Of a stretch of 64,000 nt of DNA, positions 40,526-49,800 are shown piece by piece. Location: contig CAVXQD010000007.1 in the NCBI GenBank assembly GCA_963763885.1, forward strand, positions 1,488,001 through 1,552,000, given 5' to 3'. A program made the translations under genes and the position numbers. The stretch comes from JANNBN01 sp963763885 (GTDB lineage Bacteria > Actinomycetota > Acidimicrobiia > Acidimicrobiales > JANYDT01). Every line of letters starts with the position of its first letter. The stretch's first letter is position 1. The notes beneath the pieces are model-generated. The model ran no database searches, was not told the DNA's origin, and saw only the letters and a program-made list of their open reading frames with translations.

Positions 40526-41221
40526 ATGTTCACAGTTGGAACAGCCAACGAAGCCACGCGGGTTGCGTGGATTGAATCCGCGCTCCGAACCGTCCCATCT
40601 GGCCAAAAGCTGCTTGACGCAGGTGCCGGCGAATGCCAATTTCGCCGGTTTTGTGGGCACTTGGACTACATCGCCCAGGATTTCGCCCAGTACACAGGGT
40701 CTGGTGACGTGGGCCTACACACCGGTGGTTGGGACAACGGAAAGCTGGACATCGTCTGCGACATCACAGACATCCCACTCCCCGACGCCTCGATAGATGC
40801 GGTGATGTGCACCGAAGTGTTCGAACACCTCCCCAACCCGGTCCTTGCAATCCAGGAGTTTTCCCGGCTCATCCGCCCCGGCGGCACGCTGATCCTCACG
40901 GCCCCGTTTTTCAGCCTCACCCACTTTGCGCCGTATCACTTCGCAACCGGATTCAACCGCTACTTCTTCGAACACCACCTCGCCGAACACGGTTTTGTAG
41001 TCGACGAACTGGTCTCCAATGGCAACTACTTCGAAGCGGTTGCTCAAGAATTACGCCGAGTTGGTTCGATCGGCGTTTCACACGCCGGTCGAAAGGGCTC
41101 GCTCCTTTCGAAGGTAGCGATGCTCCCGATGCTTTGGCGGCTGCAAAACCTCAGTCGCACGGGCAACAGATCCGCAGAACTTCTGTCGTTCGGCGTCCAC
41201 GTCCGCGCCCACCGAATCTAA
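40526..41221 (+). CDS. Class I SAM-dependent methyltransferase of polysaccharide locus
   Basis: 231 aa. Motif I LLDAGAGECQF, an acidic CDITDIPLPDAS, then VMCTEVFEHLPNPVLAIQEF and LIRPGGTLILTAPF, the Methyltransf_11 pattern. First gene of the plus-strand polysaccharide set, after a 142-bp gap from tRNA-Ser that should hold its promoter. Probably methylates a sugar or a lipid-linked intermediate. Confidence 0.82.
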   Translation: MFTVGTANEATRVAWIESALRTVPSGQKLLDAGAGECQFRRFCGHLDYIAQDFAQYTGSGDVGLHTGGWDNGKLDIVCDITDIPLPDASIDAVMCTEVFEHLPNPVLAIQEFSRLIRPGGTLILTAPFFSLTHFAPYHFATGFNRYFFEHHLAEHGFVVDELVSNGNYFEAVAQELRRVGSIGVSHAGRKGSLLSKVAMLPMLWRLQNLSRTGNRSAELLSFGVHVRAHRI

Positions 41222-41272
41222 AACGGCCAACCAAGTGCTCTGAAGCCTCGCGTCACCTCCAAACCAGCAATT

Positions 41273-42103
41273 TTGGTCAAGCCGGAGCCCGTTTCTGCCG
41301 AAAGCTCCACGGTGAATGCGGTTCGTGCCACCCCGGCGGTCATCCAGAAAATCAACGAAGCGGTGCGGCGCGCAACGGCGACCGAACCCACCCGCATGGT
41401 TGCTCACCTGCGTGGACTTCCCCGCTTCTCTCGCGATCTGCGTGAATACCGTTCGCTTGCCGCAGACTCACCGTTCCCCGCCAGACTCCGTCACCTGCAG
41501 CCAGAACTCACAGACCAGCACGAGCAAGCCGGCGACGCACTCGGTCAGTACTTCCACATGGACCTCCACGTGGCCCGCCTGATTCATGCCCGCCGGCCCG
41601 AACGCCACGTAGACATCGGTTCACGCATCGACGGTTTCATCGCTCACCTGCTGACGTTTATGCCCGTGACGGTGTTCGATATCCGCCCCTTACAGGTTCC
41701 TCCTGACGGCCTTACGTTCGAGCAGCGAAATTGCACGAGCCTCGTCGGAGTGGAAACCAACTCGGTTCAATCACTGTCGTGCCTCCACACGATCGAGCAC
41801 CTCGGCCTTGGCAGATACGGCGACCCGATTGATCCGTCATCGCCCGATGCTGCCCTGTCCGAAATGGACCGCGTGCTTGCGCCCGGTGGACGGCTCTATC
41901 TCGCAGCACCAATCGGCCGAGAACGTCTCATGTTCAACGCGCATCGCATCTTCGATCCATCACGGATTCCATCGTCGCTTGCAAACTTGCGGCTGGTCTC
42001 CTTCGCAGCCGTAAACGACGCCGGACATCTTGATCTGCAAAACGACCCCGATCACTACGCCAACGCCAACTACTCGTGCGGCATCTATGAGTTCACGAAA
42101 TAG
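41273..42103 (+). CDS. DUF268-type SAM methyltransferase-like protein
   Basis: 276 aa from a TTG start at 41273. HVDIGSRIDGFIAHLLTFMP then VFDIRPL is the DUF268 version of SAM motif I, followed by VQSLSCLHTIEHLGLGRYGD and LAPGGRLYLAAPIG. DUF268 genes are typical of O-antigen and capsule clusters. Its 3' end overlaps the fucosyltransferase start by 17 nt. Confidence 0.78.
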   Translation: MVKPEPVSAESSTVNAVRATPAVIQKINEAVRRATATEPTRMVAHLRGLPRFSRDLREYRSLAADSPFPARLRHLQPELTDQHEQAGDALGQYFHMDLHVARLIHARRPERHVDIGSRIDGFIAHLLTFMPVTVFDIRPLQVPPDGLTFEQRNCTSLVGVETNSVQSLSCLHTIEHLGLGRYGDPIDPSSPDAALSEMDRVLAPGGRLYLAAPIGRERLMFNAHRIFDPSRIPSSLANLRLVSFAAVNDAGHLDLQNDPDHYANANYSCGIYEFTK

Positions 42104-42950
42104 CCGGCAAGTTGTCGTAGCCACTCAAGGCGGGCTCGGCAATCAGCTGTTCCAACTCGCAGCCGGGCACCATCTGGCGCAACATCTCAACGCGCAACTC
42201 GTCGTAGACGACACCGGGGCGCAGGGCCGCAGCTCACTCACGTTGCATGCGGGCGCCCCGCTCACGACGCTCTCGCAACAAGATCGTTTCGCGCTTCGCG
42301 CCATGCACAAACGCAACCAAACCGTTCTGAAGCTCCTGGGTACTACGTACATTTACGAACCCGAATGCGGTCCGCCCATCGAACTGCCCAAGGCGAAGCG
42401 TGTTGTGCTGAAGGGATACTTCCAGCTACCGCACTACTACGGCGATCTCTCCGGTCTCGTCGACGTGGTCCGTAAGGAACTGCGCCAACGCATCGCATCG
42501 CCTCGTGTTTCTGCATTTGCTGCAGAGGTGCCCACCATCGGCATCCACGTCCGACGCGGCGACTACTTGCACGGGGCCGCTGCAAACGAACTGGGCTTCG
42601 TTGGCACCGGGTACTACCGGGAAGCGCTCCACCAACTCAGCAAGCGCTTTCCCAACGCTCGCTTCATCGGCTTCTCCGACGACCCGACTTATTTTGCATC
42701 AACGGACCTCGGCGCGGCGGTCCACGACGCAAGCGACTACTCCGACGTCGAGACCTTGATCACGCTGAGTTCTTGCTCCGCACTTGTGCTGTCCAACAGC
42801 TCGCTCAGTTGGTGGGCGGCGCAGCTGTCGCGATGCAATGCCGACTTGGTATTTGTCCCAACTCCGTGGAGTCGAACAAACAAATGGATTAACCCTGCAG
42901 ATCCATCGTGGACCTCGCTCCAGCGCACCGACGACCCGGTCTACACGTGA
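42087..42950 (+). CDS. GT11 alpha-1,2-fucosyltransferase-like glycosyltransferase
   Basis: 287 aa from ATG 42087. Opens VVVATQGGLGNQLFQLAAGH, the GT11 GGLGNQ(M/L)FQ motif. IGIHVRRGDYL is the GDP-fucose-binding HxRRGDY motif, and LSNSSLSWWAAQL is the GT11 SNSxxSWW motif. Would transfer fucose from GDP-fucose, consistent with a GDP-fucose synthase gene at 47151. Confidence 0.9.
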   Translation: MSSRNSRQVVVATQGGLGNQLFQLAAGHHLAQHLNAQLVVDDTGAQGRSSLTLHAGAPLTTLSQQDRFALRAMHKRNQTVLKLLGTTYIYEPECGPPIELPKAKRVVLKGYFQLPHYYGDLSGLVDVVRKELRQRIASPRVSAFAAEVPTIGIHVRRGDYLHGAAANELGFVGTGYYREALHQLSKRFPNARFIGFSDDPTYFASTDLGAAVHDASDYSDVETLITLSSCSALVLSNSSLSWWAAQLSRCNADLVFVPTPWSRTNKWINPADPSWTSLQRTDDPVYT

Positions 42951-44131
42951 CAATCGCGATCTCCGCCCGACGTGCAACCGGAGCGTCGATCGAAAGCCTG
43001 CTCAGCGCGGGCGTGATCGCCGTCAGCACATTCGCGCCGATGTACGCAATGGCAGTTGAGCTTGGTCCCGAGACGTACGGCACTGTCGCCCCATACGCAA
43101 CGCTTCAGGCGCTTTTGCAAATGCTGATCTTCGGCCCGCTTGCCCTTTCCGCATTTGTGTATCAATCCGGGCTGAGCAAAGCGACAACCCGATACGCAAA
43201 CCCGGTCAAACGCTCCGCAACGTCAATCGGGACGTTGGTGCAGATGGTGTTCTTGGCAGGCGTGTTCGCATCAGGACAGACCTGGTTGACGTTGTGTTTG
43301 GTGTTCTTCAGCATCGGCACACAACAGGGTGTTGCTTCGGTTTGGCAGCAGTCACTACTCGCCGATGGGCGACGACTCGCGGGAGCGGCCGTCCTGAGCG
43401 CTGGCAACGCCGTCCGGCTTCTCGTCATTGTGGTTCCAGGCGTGTCTTTCGACGCACGCATGCACGGGCTTGTCATGGCATCGGCCGTCGTCAGCGCTTG
43501 CTTGTGGCTGATCCAACGCAGCGAACCGCAGAACCCGACAGCTGCTCCCGTGCGTTGGCTGCCGGCAACGGAATCCGCCAAAGGTGCACCCTTCATGTGG
43601 GCACAGACCGCATCGGATCGATGGAGCCTTCGCGCAGTCAACCCCGGAGCGACAGTTGCTTCATACGCGGTACACAGTCAGTTCGCCGCGCCCATCACGA
43701 TCCTGGCAGACGCAGTGGTGCAGCTTCGATCCTCTGCGTTGGCAACCAGTACAAACCTTCACCAGACCTACAAGAGCAGCCTCAAACTCTTCGCCATGTG
43801 CGCCGGAATCTGCACGCTGGCCATGTGGATCGCGGGCACCACGGTTATGTCGATGCTGTTCGGTGACGCGTACCCGATCCATTCGACGCTGTTGATCGTG
43901 ATGACGGCGAGCAACGTGCTGGCCGGTGCCGGTTCACTCGCCGGAACGGCCTTGATCCTGGCCCAGCGCGAGCGTTCGGTGCGCAACGCCCGCATTGTGC
44001 TGGCGATACTGAACGTCGCGATCACCTTTGCCGTCGCCCGCTTCGGTGTCGTGTGGGTTGCTGGGGCAAATCTGGCTTTCGTAAGCGCACAGATCACCGT
44101 GTTTTCGTACCAGCTAGCGCGCCTGCCATGA
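42947..44131 (+). CDS. Wzx-like polysaccharide flippase (MOP/MATE-like membrane protein)
   Basis: 394 aa from GTG 42947, which overlaps the upstream stop. Multiple hydrophobic segments across the length (for example SAGVIAVSTFAPMYAMAVEL, NVAITFAVARFGVVWVAG) with short loops, the layout of oligosaccharide translocases. It is expected to flip the undecaprenyl-linked repeat unit. A shorter length than the usual 12-14 span proteins suggests about 10-12 spans. Confidence 0.75.
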   Translation: MTIAISARRATGASIESLLSAGVIAVSTFAPMYAMAVELGPETYGTVAPYATLQALLQMLIFGPLALSAFVYQSGLSKATTRYANPVKRSATSIGTLVQMVFLAGVFASGQTWLTLCLVFFSIGTQQGVASVWQQSLLADGRRLAGAAVLSAGNAVRLLVIVVPGVSFDARMHGLVMASAVVSACLWLIQRSEPQNPTAAPVRWLPATESAKGAPFMWAQTASDRWSLRAVNPGATVASYAVHSQFAAPITILADAVVQLRSSALATSTNLHQTYKSSLKLFAMCAGICTLAMWIAGTTVMSMLFGDAYPIHSTLLIVMTASNVLAGAGSLAGTALILAQRERSVRNARIVLAILNVAITFAVARFGVVWVAGANLAFVSAQITVFSYQLARLP

Positions 44132-44991
44132 AGCTGGGCGCTGTAGTTGCAACACTCGACGAACGTCCCGCAGCTCTTGCCAAGGTGCTGCAATCCTTGC
44201 TGGCAAGGACGCCGCATGAGGTCCAGATCGTGGTGGTCTCGCAAGGGGAGCAGGATCAGCGCCGCGCCACTGCCAACCTCGTGGATTCGCTGGGTTTTCA
44301 GGTTGCGCACATCGAAATGGAACGCGGCCTGTCCAGGGCACGCAACGGCGGGGCCGCGAAACTCGATACCGACCTGCTTTGTTTTCCTGACGACGACTGC
44401 CACTACCTACCGGGGGCGGTTGATTCAATCGTTGGCATCGTGGAATCCGCCGCGAGCAACGCTGACGTTGTCGCAGTGCCCGTCTTTGGACAGCCCTCAG
44501 AACGTCCCCTCGGGCGCCCGCCTACTGAGCGGACCGCGATTACACCGCGCAACTGTCATCGCACCGTGTTGAGCGCGGGCCTCATCACGCGGACGGCGAC
44601 GTTTCGAGCGGTGAACGGGTTTGACGAAAGCCTTGGGCTCGGCGCACAAAGCCCATGGGGAGCAGGCGAGGAAACCGACTTCGTACTGCGAGCTTTGCGA
44701 AGCGGCCATCACGCAGAGTTTCACCCGATTCGTGCGATCGCGCACCCCGATGACAGCACCCGAAGCTTCCAGTCCGAACTGGGTTACGGCCTTGGGATCG
44801 GATACGCGTGTGGGCGCAACAGCCCCGTCGGAGTTGGGTTCAGCTTGGCTTTCCGGCCCCTCGTGCGATCCGGGTCGCAGTTGCTGCGCGGATCTGTCGC
44901 TGACGCAACCCAATCAACACTTCGGTCCGCTGCTCGCACCGCAGGCTTCCTTGCTGGCCGACTCGACACACGGGACTCACGCAACCCATGA
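44128..44991 (+). CDS. Family 2 glycosyltransferase
   Basis: 287 aa from ATG 44128 (ATGA overlap with the flippase). GT-A fold: KLGAVVATLDERPAALAKVL, then LSRARNGGAAKLDTDLLCFP with DDDC as the metal-binding DxD-like site, and WGAGEETDFVLRAL as the acceptor-side ED motif. Adds a sugar to the repeat unit in the cytoplasm. Confidence 0.86.
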   Translation: MKLGAVVATLDERPAALAKVLQSLLARTPHEVQIVVVSQGEQDQRRATANLVDSLGFQVAHIEMERGLSRARNGGAAKLDTDLLCFPDDDCHYLPGAVDSIVGIVESAASNADVVAVPVFGQPSERPLGRPPTERTAITPRNCHRTVLSAGLITRTATFRAVNGFDESLGLGAQSPWGAGEETDFVLRALRSGHHAEFHPIRAIAHPDDSTRSFQSELGYGLGIGYACGRNSPVGVGFSLAFRPLVRSGSQLLRGSVADATQSTLRSAARTAGFLAGRLDTRDSRNP

Positions 44992-45824
44992 TCCCCACGG
45001 TGGAGTTCCTCATCCCGGCGTACAACGCCGGAGAATTGCTCGCTCGCGCAGTCCAGTCTGCGTTGGAGCAAACCGTTGCTTGCTCGGTACTTGTGATCGA
45101 CGACGGCAGCACAGACGGGGCGCCCAGTCGATTGGCCCCGCACCCACGTCTCCGAGTTGAGGTACTACCCCAGAACGGTGGCCTTGTAGCTGCGTTGAAC
45201 CATGGGCTTCGCATATCAACGGCAACCTTCATTGCACGCCTGGACGCCGACGACACCGCATTCCCTCGTCGCATCGAGCACCAACTACCGTTGCTCCTCA
45301 ACGGACACACACTCGTTGCCAGCGGCGCCGAGATTCGGTCACTCGACGGTCAGTTGCGAGAGTTGACGTCGCCACCCGAGCACCACGAAACGCTGACCCG
45401 TGTTCTTCGAAGCGGCAACGTTCTTGTGCATTCGACAATTACAATGAACCGCGCCCGCGTACTTGATATAGGCGCATACGACCCAGCGTGGTATCCGGTA
45501 GAGGACTACGAACTCTGGCTCCGAATTGCGGTGACGGATCGCATATGCGCGGTACCGCAGCCCCTCGTGTCGCTGACCCTTTCACCCAACGGAATCTCCA
45601 ACACACTTGCGACAATGCAGTTCGCGAAATCAGAACTGCTCTGCGGTGCGGCTTCGGGGCCAGCAGAACATACCGATCCTCGCAGCGACGCGCTTCGCGT
45701 GCTGTCATCAATCAGACACGCCCGGCGGATTGCACGGGAACGAAACGTGTCGGCCGCAGATCTGTTGCGAGTCGCTACCGAGAGAGCGCGCACGCGGATT
45801 GGATCGGTAGTACGAACGCGGTAG
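44988..45824 (+). CDS. Family 2 glycosyltransferase
   Basis: 278 aa, coupled to the gene upstream. VEFLIPAYNAGELLARAVQS, VIDDGSTDG, ARLDADD (metal site) and YPVEDYELWLRI form a canonical GT2 set. Ends 17 nt from the convergent GT4 gene. Confidence 0.9.
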   Translation: MIPTVEFLIPAYNAGELLARAVQSALEQTVACSVLVIDDGSTDGAPSRLAPHPRLRVEVLPQNGGLVAALNHGLRISTATFIARLDADDTAFPRRIEHQLPLLLNGHTLVASGAEIRSLDGQLRELTSPPEHHETLTRVLRSGNVLVHSTITMNRARVLDIGAYDPAWYPVEDYELWLRIAVTDRICAVPQPLVSLTLSPNGISNTLATMQFAKSELLCGAASGPAEHTDPRSDALRVLSSIRHARRIARERNVSAADLLRVATERARTRIGSVVRTR

Positions 45825-45841
45825 TTGCTCGACCGCACAAG

Positions 45842-47002
45842 TCAGCGGGAACTAAGCAGCGGGTCCGGGCTCGGTAGAACGCTGTCGATGTGGCTCACCG
45901 CTCCGTGTTGCATCAGCACATGCCGCAATTGAGCCGCAGCGACATCCCAGGTCGCAGTTTTCGCGCGTCGAAGTCCATCGCTGACAAGACGTTGCCGGAC
46001 CTGGCCATCATCGGCCACAGAAGTCATCGCAGCCATCAGTCCGTCCCTGTCGTCGGGATCAACCAGGAGGGCTGCGCCTCCGGCAGCTTCGGGTAACGAC
46101 GAGACCGCTGAGGTGATGACTGCTGTTCCGGAGGCCATCGCCTCGAGAACCGGAAGACCAAATCCTTCGCAGCGACTCATGTACACCGTTGCGAGACTGC
46201 CGCTGTAGAGGGCTGCTAACGCGTCGTCGCTGGGAGTGCCGATGTATCGAACACCCTCGCAACCATGTTGTTGCGCGTAAAGGACCAGTTCGGCGAAACC
46301 GGGGTCCGGAGGGCCAGCCAACACGAACTGCAAATCCGGGCGTTTGAGAGCGACAAACGCCCGCACCGCAAACTCGATGTTCTTGTAATCCTTATAGCGG
46401 CCGACGTACACAAACCGACGTTCCAGCGTTGCTGCAACCGGGCGAAACCGTTGGTGGTCCACCGCCAGCGGAATCACTGAGGCATCTGGAATCCGCCCAA
46501 GACGCCTCGCAAAGTCGTTCAGTGTGGACTGCGAAACACTGAAAACGTGTTGAGACCGTCCAACGACCGCTGGCACATATCGCTTTGTGTACTGATGAAG
46601 TGGATGCCCAGCAGGCAAGTGAAACAGCGGAATCAGGTCGTGAAGTATCACGAAAGTTGGCACCGGCATGGTGAGCGGAGCTTCCGGTACCGGAGACAGC
46701 AACAGGCCATCGTTGCGACGCACGATCCTGCTGAGGCGAGTCTCAATCCACGACAACCGCTTGAGGTGTCCAACCTTGCCAGAGTCCGAACTGAGGCCGT
46801 CCGGGATGGCCTGGACCATGGAGTTGGGCATCGCTGAGCGCCACCGATCCACCTGAGACTCTCGAGCAAGAACCACCGGCGCGAAGTCGTCTAGAAACGG
46901 CACAACGTTGTTGGCCACCGTTGCGAGCCCGGTCGGAAAACTCGACACTGACGACAAGTTGACAACCAGTCGTTTCGGCGTCCGATTGCCCACAGTACCC
47001 AC
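45842..47002 (-). CDS. Family 4 glycosyltransferase
   Basis: 386 aa, GT-B fold. ERRFVYVGRYKDYKNIEFAV begins the C-terminal nucleotide-sugar domain. YMSRCEGFGLPVLEAMASGT holds the E-x7-E motif. Orientation is opposite to its neighbours, so it is a separate transcription unit divergent from the GDP-fucose synthase gene. Confidence 0.88.
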   Translation of the reverse strand: MGTVGNRTPKRLVVNLSSVSSFPTGLATVANNVVPFLDDFAPVVLARESQVDRWRSAMPNSMVQAIPDGLSSDSGKVGHLKRLSWIETRLSRIVRRNDGLLLSPVPEAPLTMPVPTFVILHDLIPLFHLPAGHPLHQYTKRYVPAVVGRSQHVFSVSQSTLNDFARRLGRIPDASVIPLAVDHQRFRPVAATLERRFVYVGRYKDYKNIEFAVRAFVALKRPDLQFVLAGPPDPGFAELVLYAQQHGCEGVRYIGTPSDDALAALYSGSLATVYMSRCEGFGLPVLEAMASGTAVITSAVSSLPEAAGGAALLVDPDDRDGLMAAMTSVADDGQVRQRLVSDGLRRAKTATWDVAAAQLRHVLMQHGAVSHIDSVLPSPDPLLSSR

Positions 47003-47150
47003 GGCTTTCTGTCGGCAGATCTGATGAAAGGCTTGAGAACCTCGGTTCCAATTTGGGCTTGAGACAGGTACGTCGCCAAAGCCGGAATCACGTTGCCGAC
47101 TCTCGCTATGTCGACCTCAAGCCCGTAGCCGAATTTGACGATGTGCTGCT

Positions 47151-48158
47151 ATGGCTTCATCGCGAGAAATCGGTTCGCACACGGACGCTCCTCGGCGCCG
47201 TGTCTTCGTAGCGGGTCACCGTGGATTGGTGGGGTCCGCCTTGATGCGCCGCCTGAGCGCCGATCCAAGCGTTGAGTTGCTCCACGCCACACGCGATCAG
47301 CTGGACCTACGCGATCAGGCTGCTGTGAACTACTGGTTCAAGGCGAATCGGCCCGACGAGGTGTACCTGGTGGCCGGCACCGTCGGCGGAATCTGGGCGA
47401 ACTCCACCCGGCCTGCTGAGTTCATCTACGACAACATGATGATCCACGCAACCGTGGTGCATGCGTCGCATGTTCACCAGGTTCGCAAGCTGTTGTACCT
47501 CGGTAGCTCGTGCATTTACCCGAAGCTGGCCAACCAGCCCATTGAAGAGTCCGAGTTGCTCACCGGGCCGCTCGAACCGACCAACGAGGCTTACGCAATC
47601 GCGAAGATCGCAGGCATCAAGCTTTGCGACTCGTACCGTACCCAGTACGGCTCAAACTTCATCTCGGCAATGCCAACCAACCTTTACGGGCCGAACGACA
47701 ACTTCGACCTCGATTCTGGTCACGTGCTTCCTGCTCTCATGCGCCGATTCCACGAGTCGAAGCTGAACGGCGAAGGTTCCGTCACCGTGTGGGGAAGCGG
47801 CGCACCGCGCCGAGAGTTTCTCCACGTCGATGACCTCGCCGACGCCTGCGTGCACCTTATGGAGTTCTACAACCAGCCTGGGCCGATCAACATTGGCTGG
47901 GGCATCGACCTGTCGATCAGGCAGCTGGCCGAGATGGTTCGCGACGTTGTACACCCCGACGCTGAGATCATCTTCGACGCATCGAAGCCAGACGGCACAC
48001 CACGCAAGCTTCTCGACGTCAGCCGTTTGACAAGCATTGGTTGGCAAGCACGCATACCACTTGCCGAAGGCGTTCGGTCTACCTACGACTGGTTCTGCGC
48101 ACAGTCAGACCTACGTGGCGTCTCCGCCGCTTCGTCAGACGCACTCGCAACGGCCTGA
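47151..48158 (+). CDS. fcl: GDP-L-fucose synthase
   Basis: 335 aa. Extended SDR with GHRGLVGSAL at the NADPH-binding loop, YLGSSCIYPK with catalytic Ser, and NEAYAIAKIAG with the Tyr/Lys pair; FLHVDDLADACVHLM is shared by the GMER/WcaG family. Converts GDP-4-keto-6-deoxymannose to GDP-L-fucose. No GDP-mannose 4,6-dehydratase gene is present in the window, so that step is encoded elsewhere. Supplies the GT11 enzyme at 42087. Confidence 0.92.
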   Translation: MASSREIGSHTDAPRRRVFVAGHRGLVGSALMRRLSADPSVELLHATRDQLDLRDQAAVNYWFKANRPDEVYLVAGTVGGIWANSTRPAEFIYDNMMIHATVVHASHVHQVRKLLYLGSSCIYPKLANQPIEESELLTGPLEPTNEAYAIAKIAGIKLCDSYRTQYGSNFISAMPTNLYGPNDNFDLDSGHVLPALMRRFHESKLNGEGSVTVWGSGAPRREFLHVDDLADACVHLMEFYNQPGPINIGWGIDLSIRQLAEMVRDVVHPDAEIIFDASKPDGTPRKLLDVSRLTSIGWQARIPLAEGVRSTYDWFCAQSDLRGVSAASSDALATA

Positions 48159-48208
48159 CACGCAACAGTTGAGGGCTGAGCGCCCCTGAACACGTTGAGC
48201 ACCCAATG

Positions 48209-48238
48209 CCGCTCGGCAAGACTCCGCTCGGCAAGACT
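48209..48238. repeat. 15-bp perfect tandem duplication
   Basis: CCGCTCGGCAAGACT occurs twice in tandem, ending in the stop codon of the sugar transferase gene. Probably slippage. Confidence 0.6.
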
Positions 48239-49743
48239 CAATGAGCCCCGATGCGGAACGCCACTGCGATGACGGTTCGCAACAAGATCCGAACGTCAAC
48301 CCGCAGGGAACGATTGTCGTAGTAGTACGCGTCCAGCTCGGCACGTTCCGGGAAGCCAACGTCGCTTCGCCCGTTCACTTGCCAGTAGCCGGTGATGCCA
48401 GGGCGCACGCCCGTATAAGCCAACTCAAGGTCGCCGTAGCAAGCAAGTTCTTCAGGAACCACGGGCCGCGGTCCAACAAGGCTCATGGTTCCGTTCAACA
48501 CATTGAGCAACTGAGGCAGTTCATCCAAGCTGGTCCGCCGCATCAACGCGCCGAGGCGAGTCACGCGTGGGTCCTGACCTTGCGGCAGCTTGTAGCCGTT
48601 CTCGACGTATTGCTCCCACAAGCCGTCTCGGCGGAGTCTGGCTTCGGCATCTGCGGCCATGGACCGATATTTGAAGATCGTGAACAGCCGTCCGCAGTGT
48701 CCTACACGCTGTTGACGGAATAACGCAGCGCCAGGTGAGCCGCGCCGAATCGCGAACGCAAGCGCAAGCATCAGCGGTCCGAACACACTCAAGAGCAGCA
48801 ACGCAGCGACACGGTCGAACAGCGTCTTGGACACGCGGCTCACCAAGCCAGGTTCACTGTCACGAACCCGCAACAAGAACAGGTCGCCAACCGGGTGGAG
48901 TTGCACGCCCGGGCCAACGGCTTCCGCCGTTCCAGGTGCAACCACGAGAGAGACCCCACTGCCGGCAAGCCGGGCTGCAAGCACGCGGACAGTGCCTGAG
49001 GGCAACGAACCAGCTCCGCACATCACCACACTGGTTGCACCGTGACGGTCAACCACCCGCAGGATGGGAGCAACCGATGAACTGGCGTTGCCCCCTGCCG
49101 GGAGACGAACCTCATCCACCACTCGTGTCCGTCGCGAGGATGTGGTTTCCAGCTGGACGCGGATGCTGTGTGTCGAGTGGGCGGCGCCAACAAGGACAAC
49201 ACGGTCCACGCCAATCCCGATGCGTTGCAGCGCATGAAACAGCCACGCCACAACTACACGCCCCACCACCGTGGCTGCAGCGGACACGCAGAGCCCAAGC
49301 ATGACGTATGAACGGGAGAGCTGGAGTTGCAAGAAGAGGCTGGCGACGCCAAGCACCGCCAACAGTGCAAGCGTGCTTCTCCACACCGTGGCCAGCTGGT
49401 ACCAAAGGCCAAGTAAGCGTCGCTGTTGATAGCCGCCGTTCAACGCAACTGCACCCAACCATCCAACGATGAAGATCAGGGAAACCGTTTGGTACGACAC
49501 AGTCGATCCGGTTGGGCGCACCACTTCGCGGCTGAGCCGGACGCCGTCGGGCCGCAACGTGAGCGCTACCGACACAGCGGCAGACACCGCAAGAACGTCA
49601 GCAAGAATCGTCAGGACGACCCTGACCAAGCCCCAGGACCGTTGGATGGAGCGGACGCGGGCCGTAGTGATCCGAGACACGCTGGCTTCTGTAGCCATGA
49701 TCTGCTCGCCATCGCTGAGGCGCGCGGCAACCGCCCGTTTCAT
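48238..49743 (-). CDS. Polyprenyl-phosphate sugar phosphotransferase (initiating enzyme)
   Basis: 501 aa; ATG 49698 is an alternative start. The N-terminal half has four to five membrane spans (VLTILADVLAVSAAVSVALT, TVSLIFIVGWLGAVAL), then a nucleotide-binding-like middle region. The C-terminal bacterial sugar transferase domain has FRQQRVGHCGRLFTIFKYRS, RRTSLDELPQLLNVLNG and MSLVGPRPVVPEE. It would load the first sugar-1-phosphate on undecaprenyl phosphate, priming the repeat unit. Confidence 0.9.
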   Translation of the reverse strand: MKRAVAARLSDGEQIMATEASVSRITTARVRSIQRSWGLVRVVLTILADVLAVSAAVSVALTLRPDGVRLSREVVRPTGSTVSYQTVSLIFIVGWLGAVALNGGYQQRRLLGLWYQLATVWRSTLALLAVLGVASLFLQLQLSRSYVMLGLCVSAAATVVGRVVVAWLFHALQRIGIGVDRVVLVGAAHSTHSIRVQLETTSSRRTRVVDEVRLPAGGNASSSVAPILRVVDRHGATSVVMCGAGSLPSGTVRVLAARLAGSGVSLVVAPGTAEAVGPGVQLHPVGDLFLLRVRDSEPGLVSRVSKTLFDRVAALLLLSVFGPLMLALAFAIRRGSPGAALFRQQRVGHCGRLFTIFKYRSMAADAEARLRRDGLWEQYVENGYKLPQGQDPRVTRLGALMRRTSLDELPQLLNVLNGTMSLVGPRPVVPEELACYGDLELAYTGVRPGITGYWQVNGRSDVGFPERAELDAYYYDNRSLRVDVRILLRTVIAVAFRIGAH

Positions 49744-49800
49744 GCAATCAACATCGACGCCCGTATCGTCAAACTTGAGGACCGGCCCATTTGGGTTAAC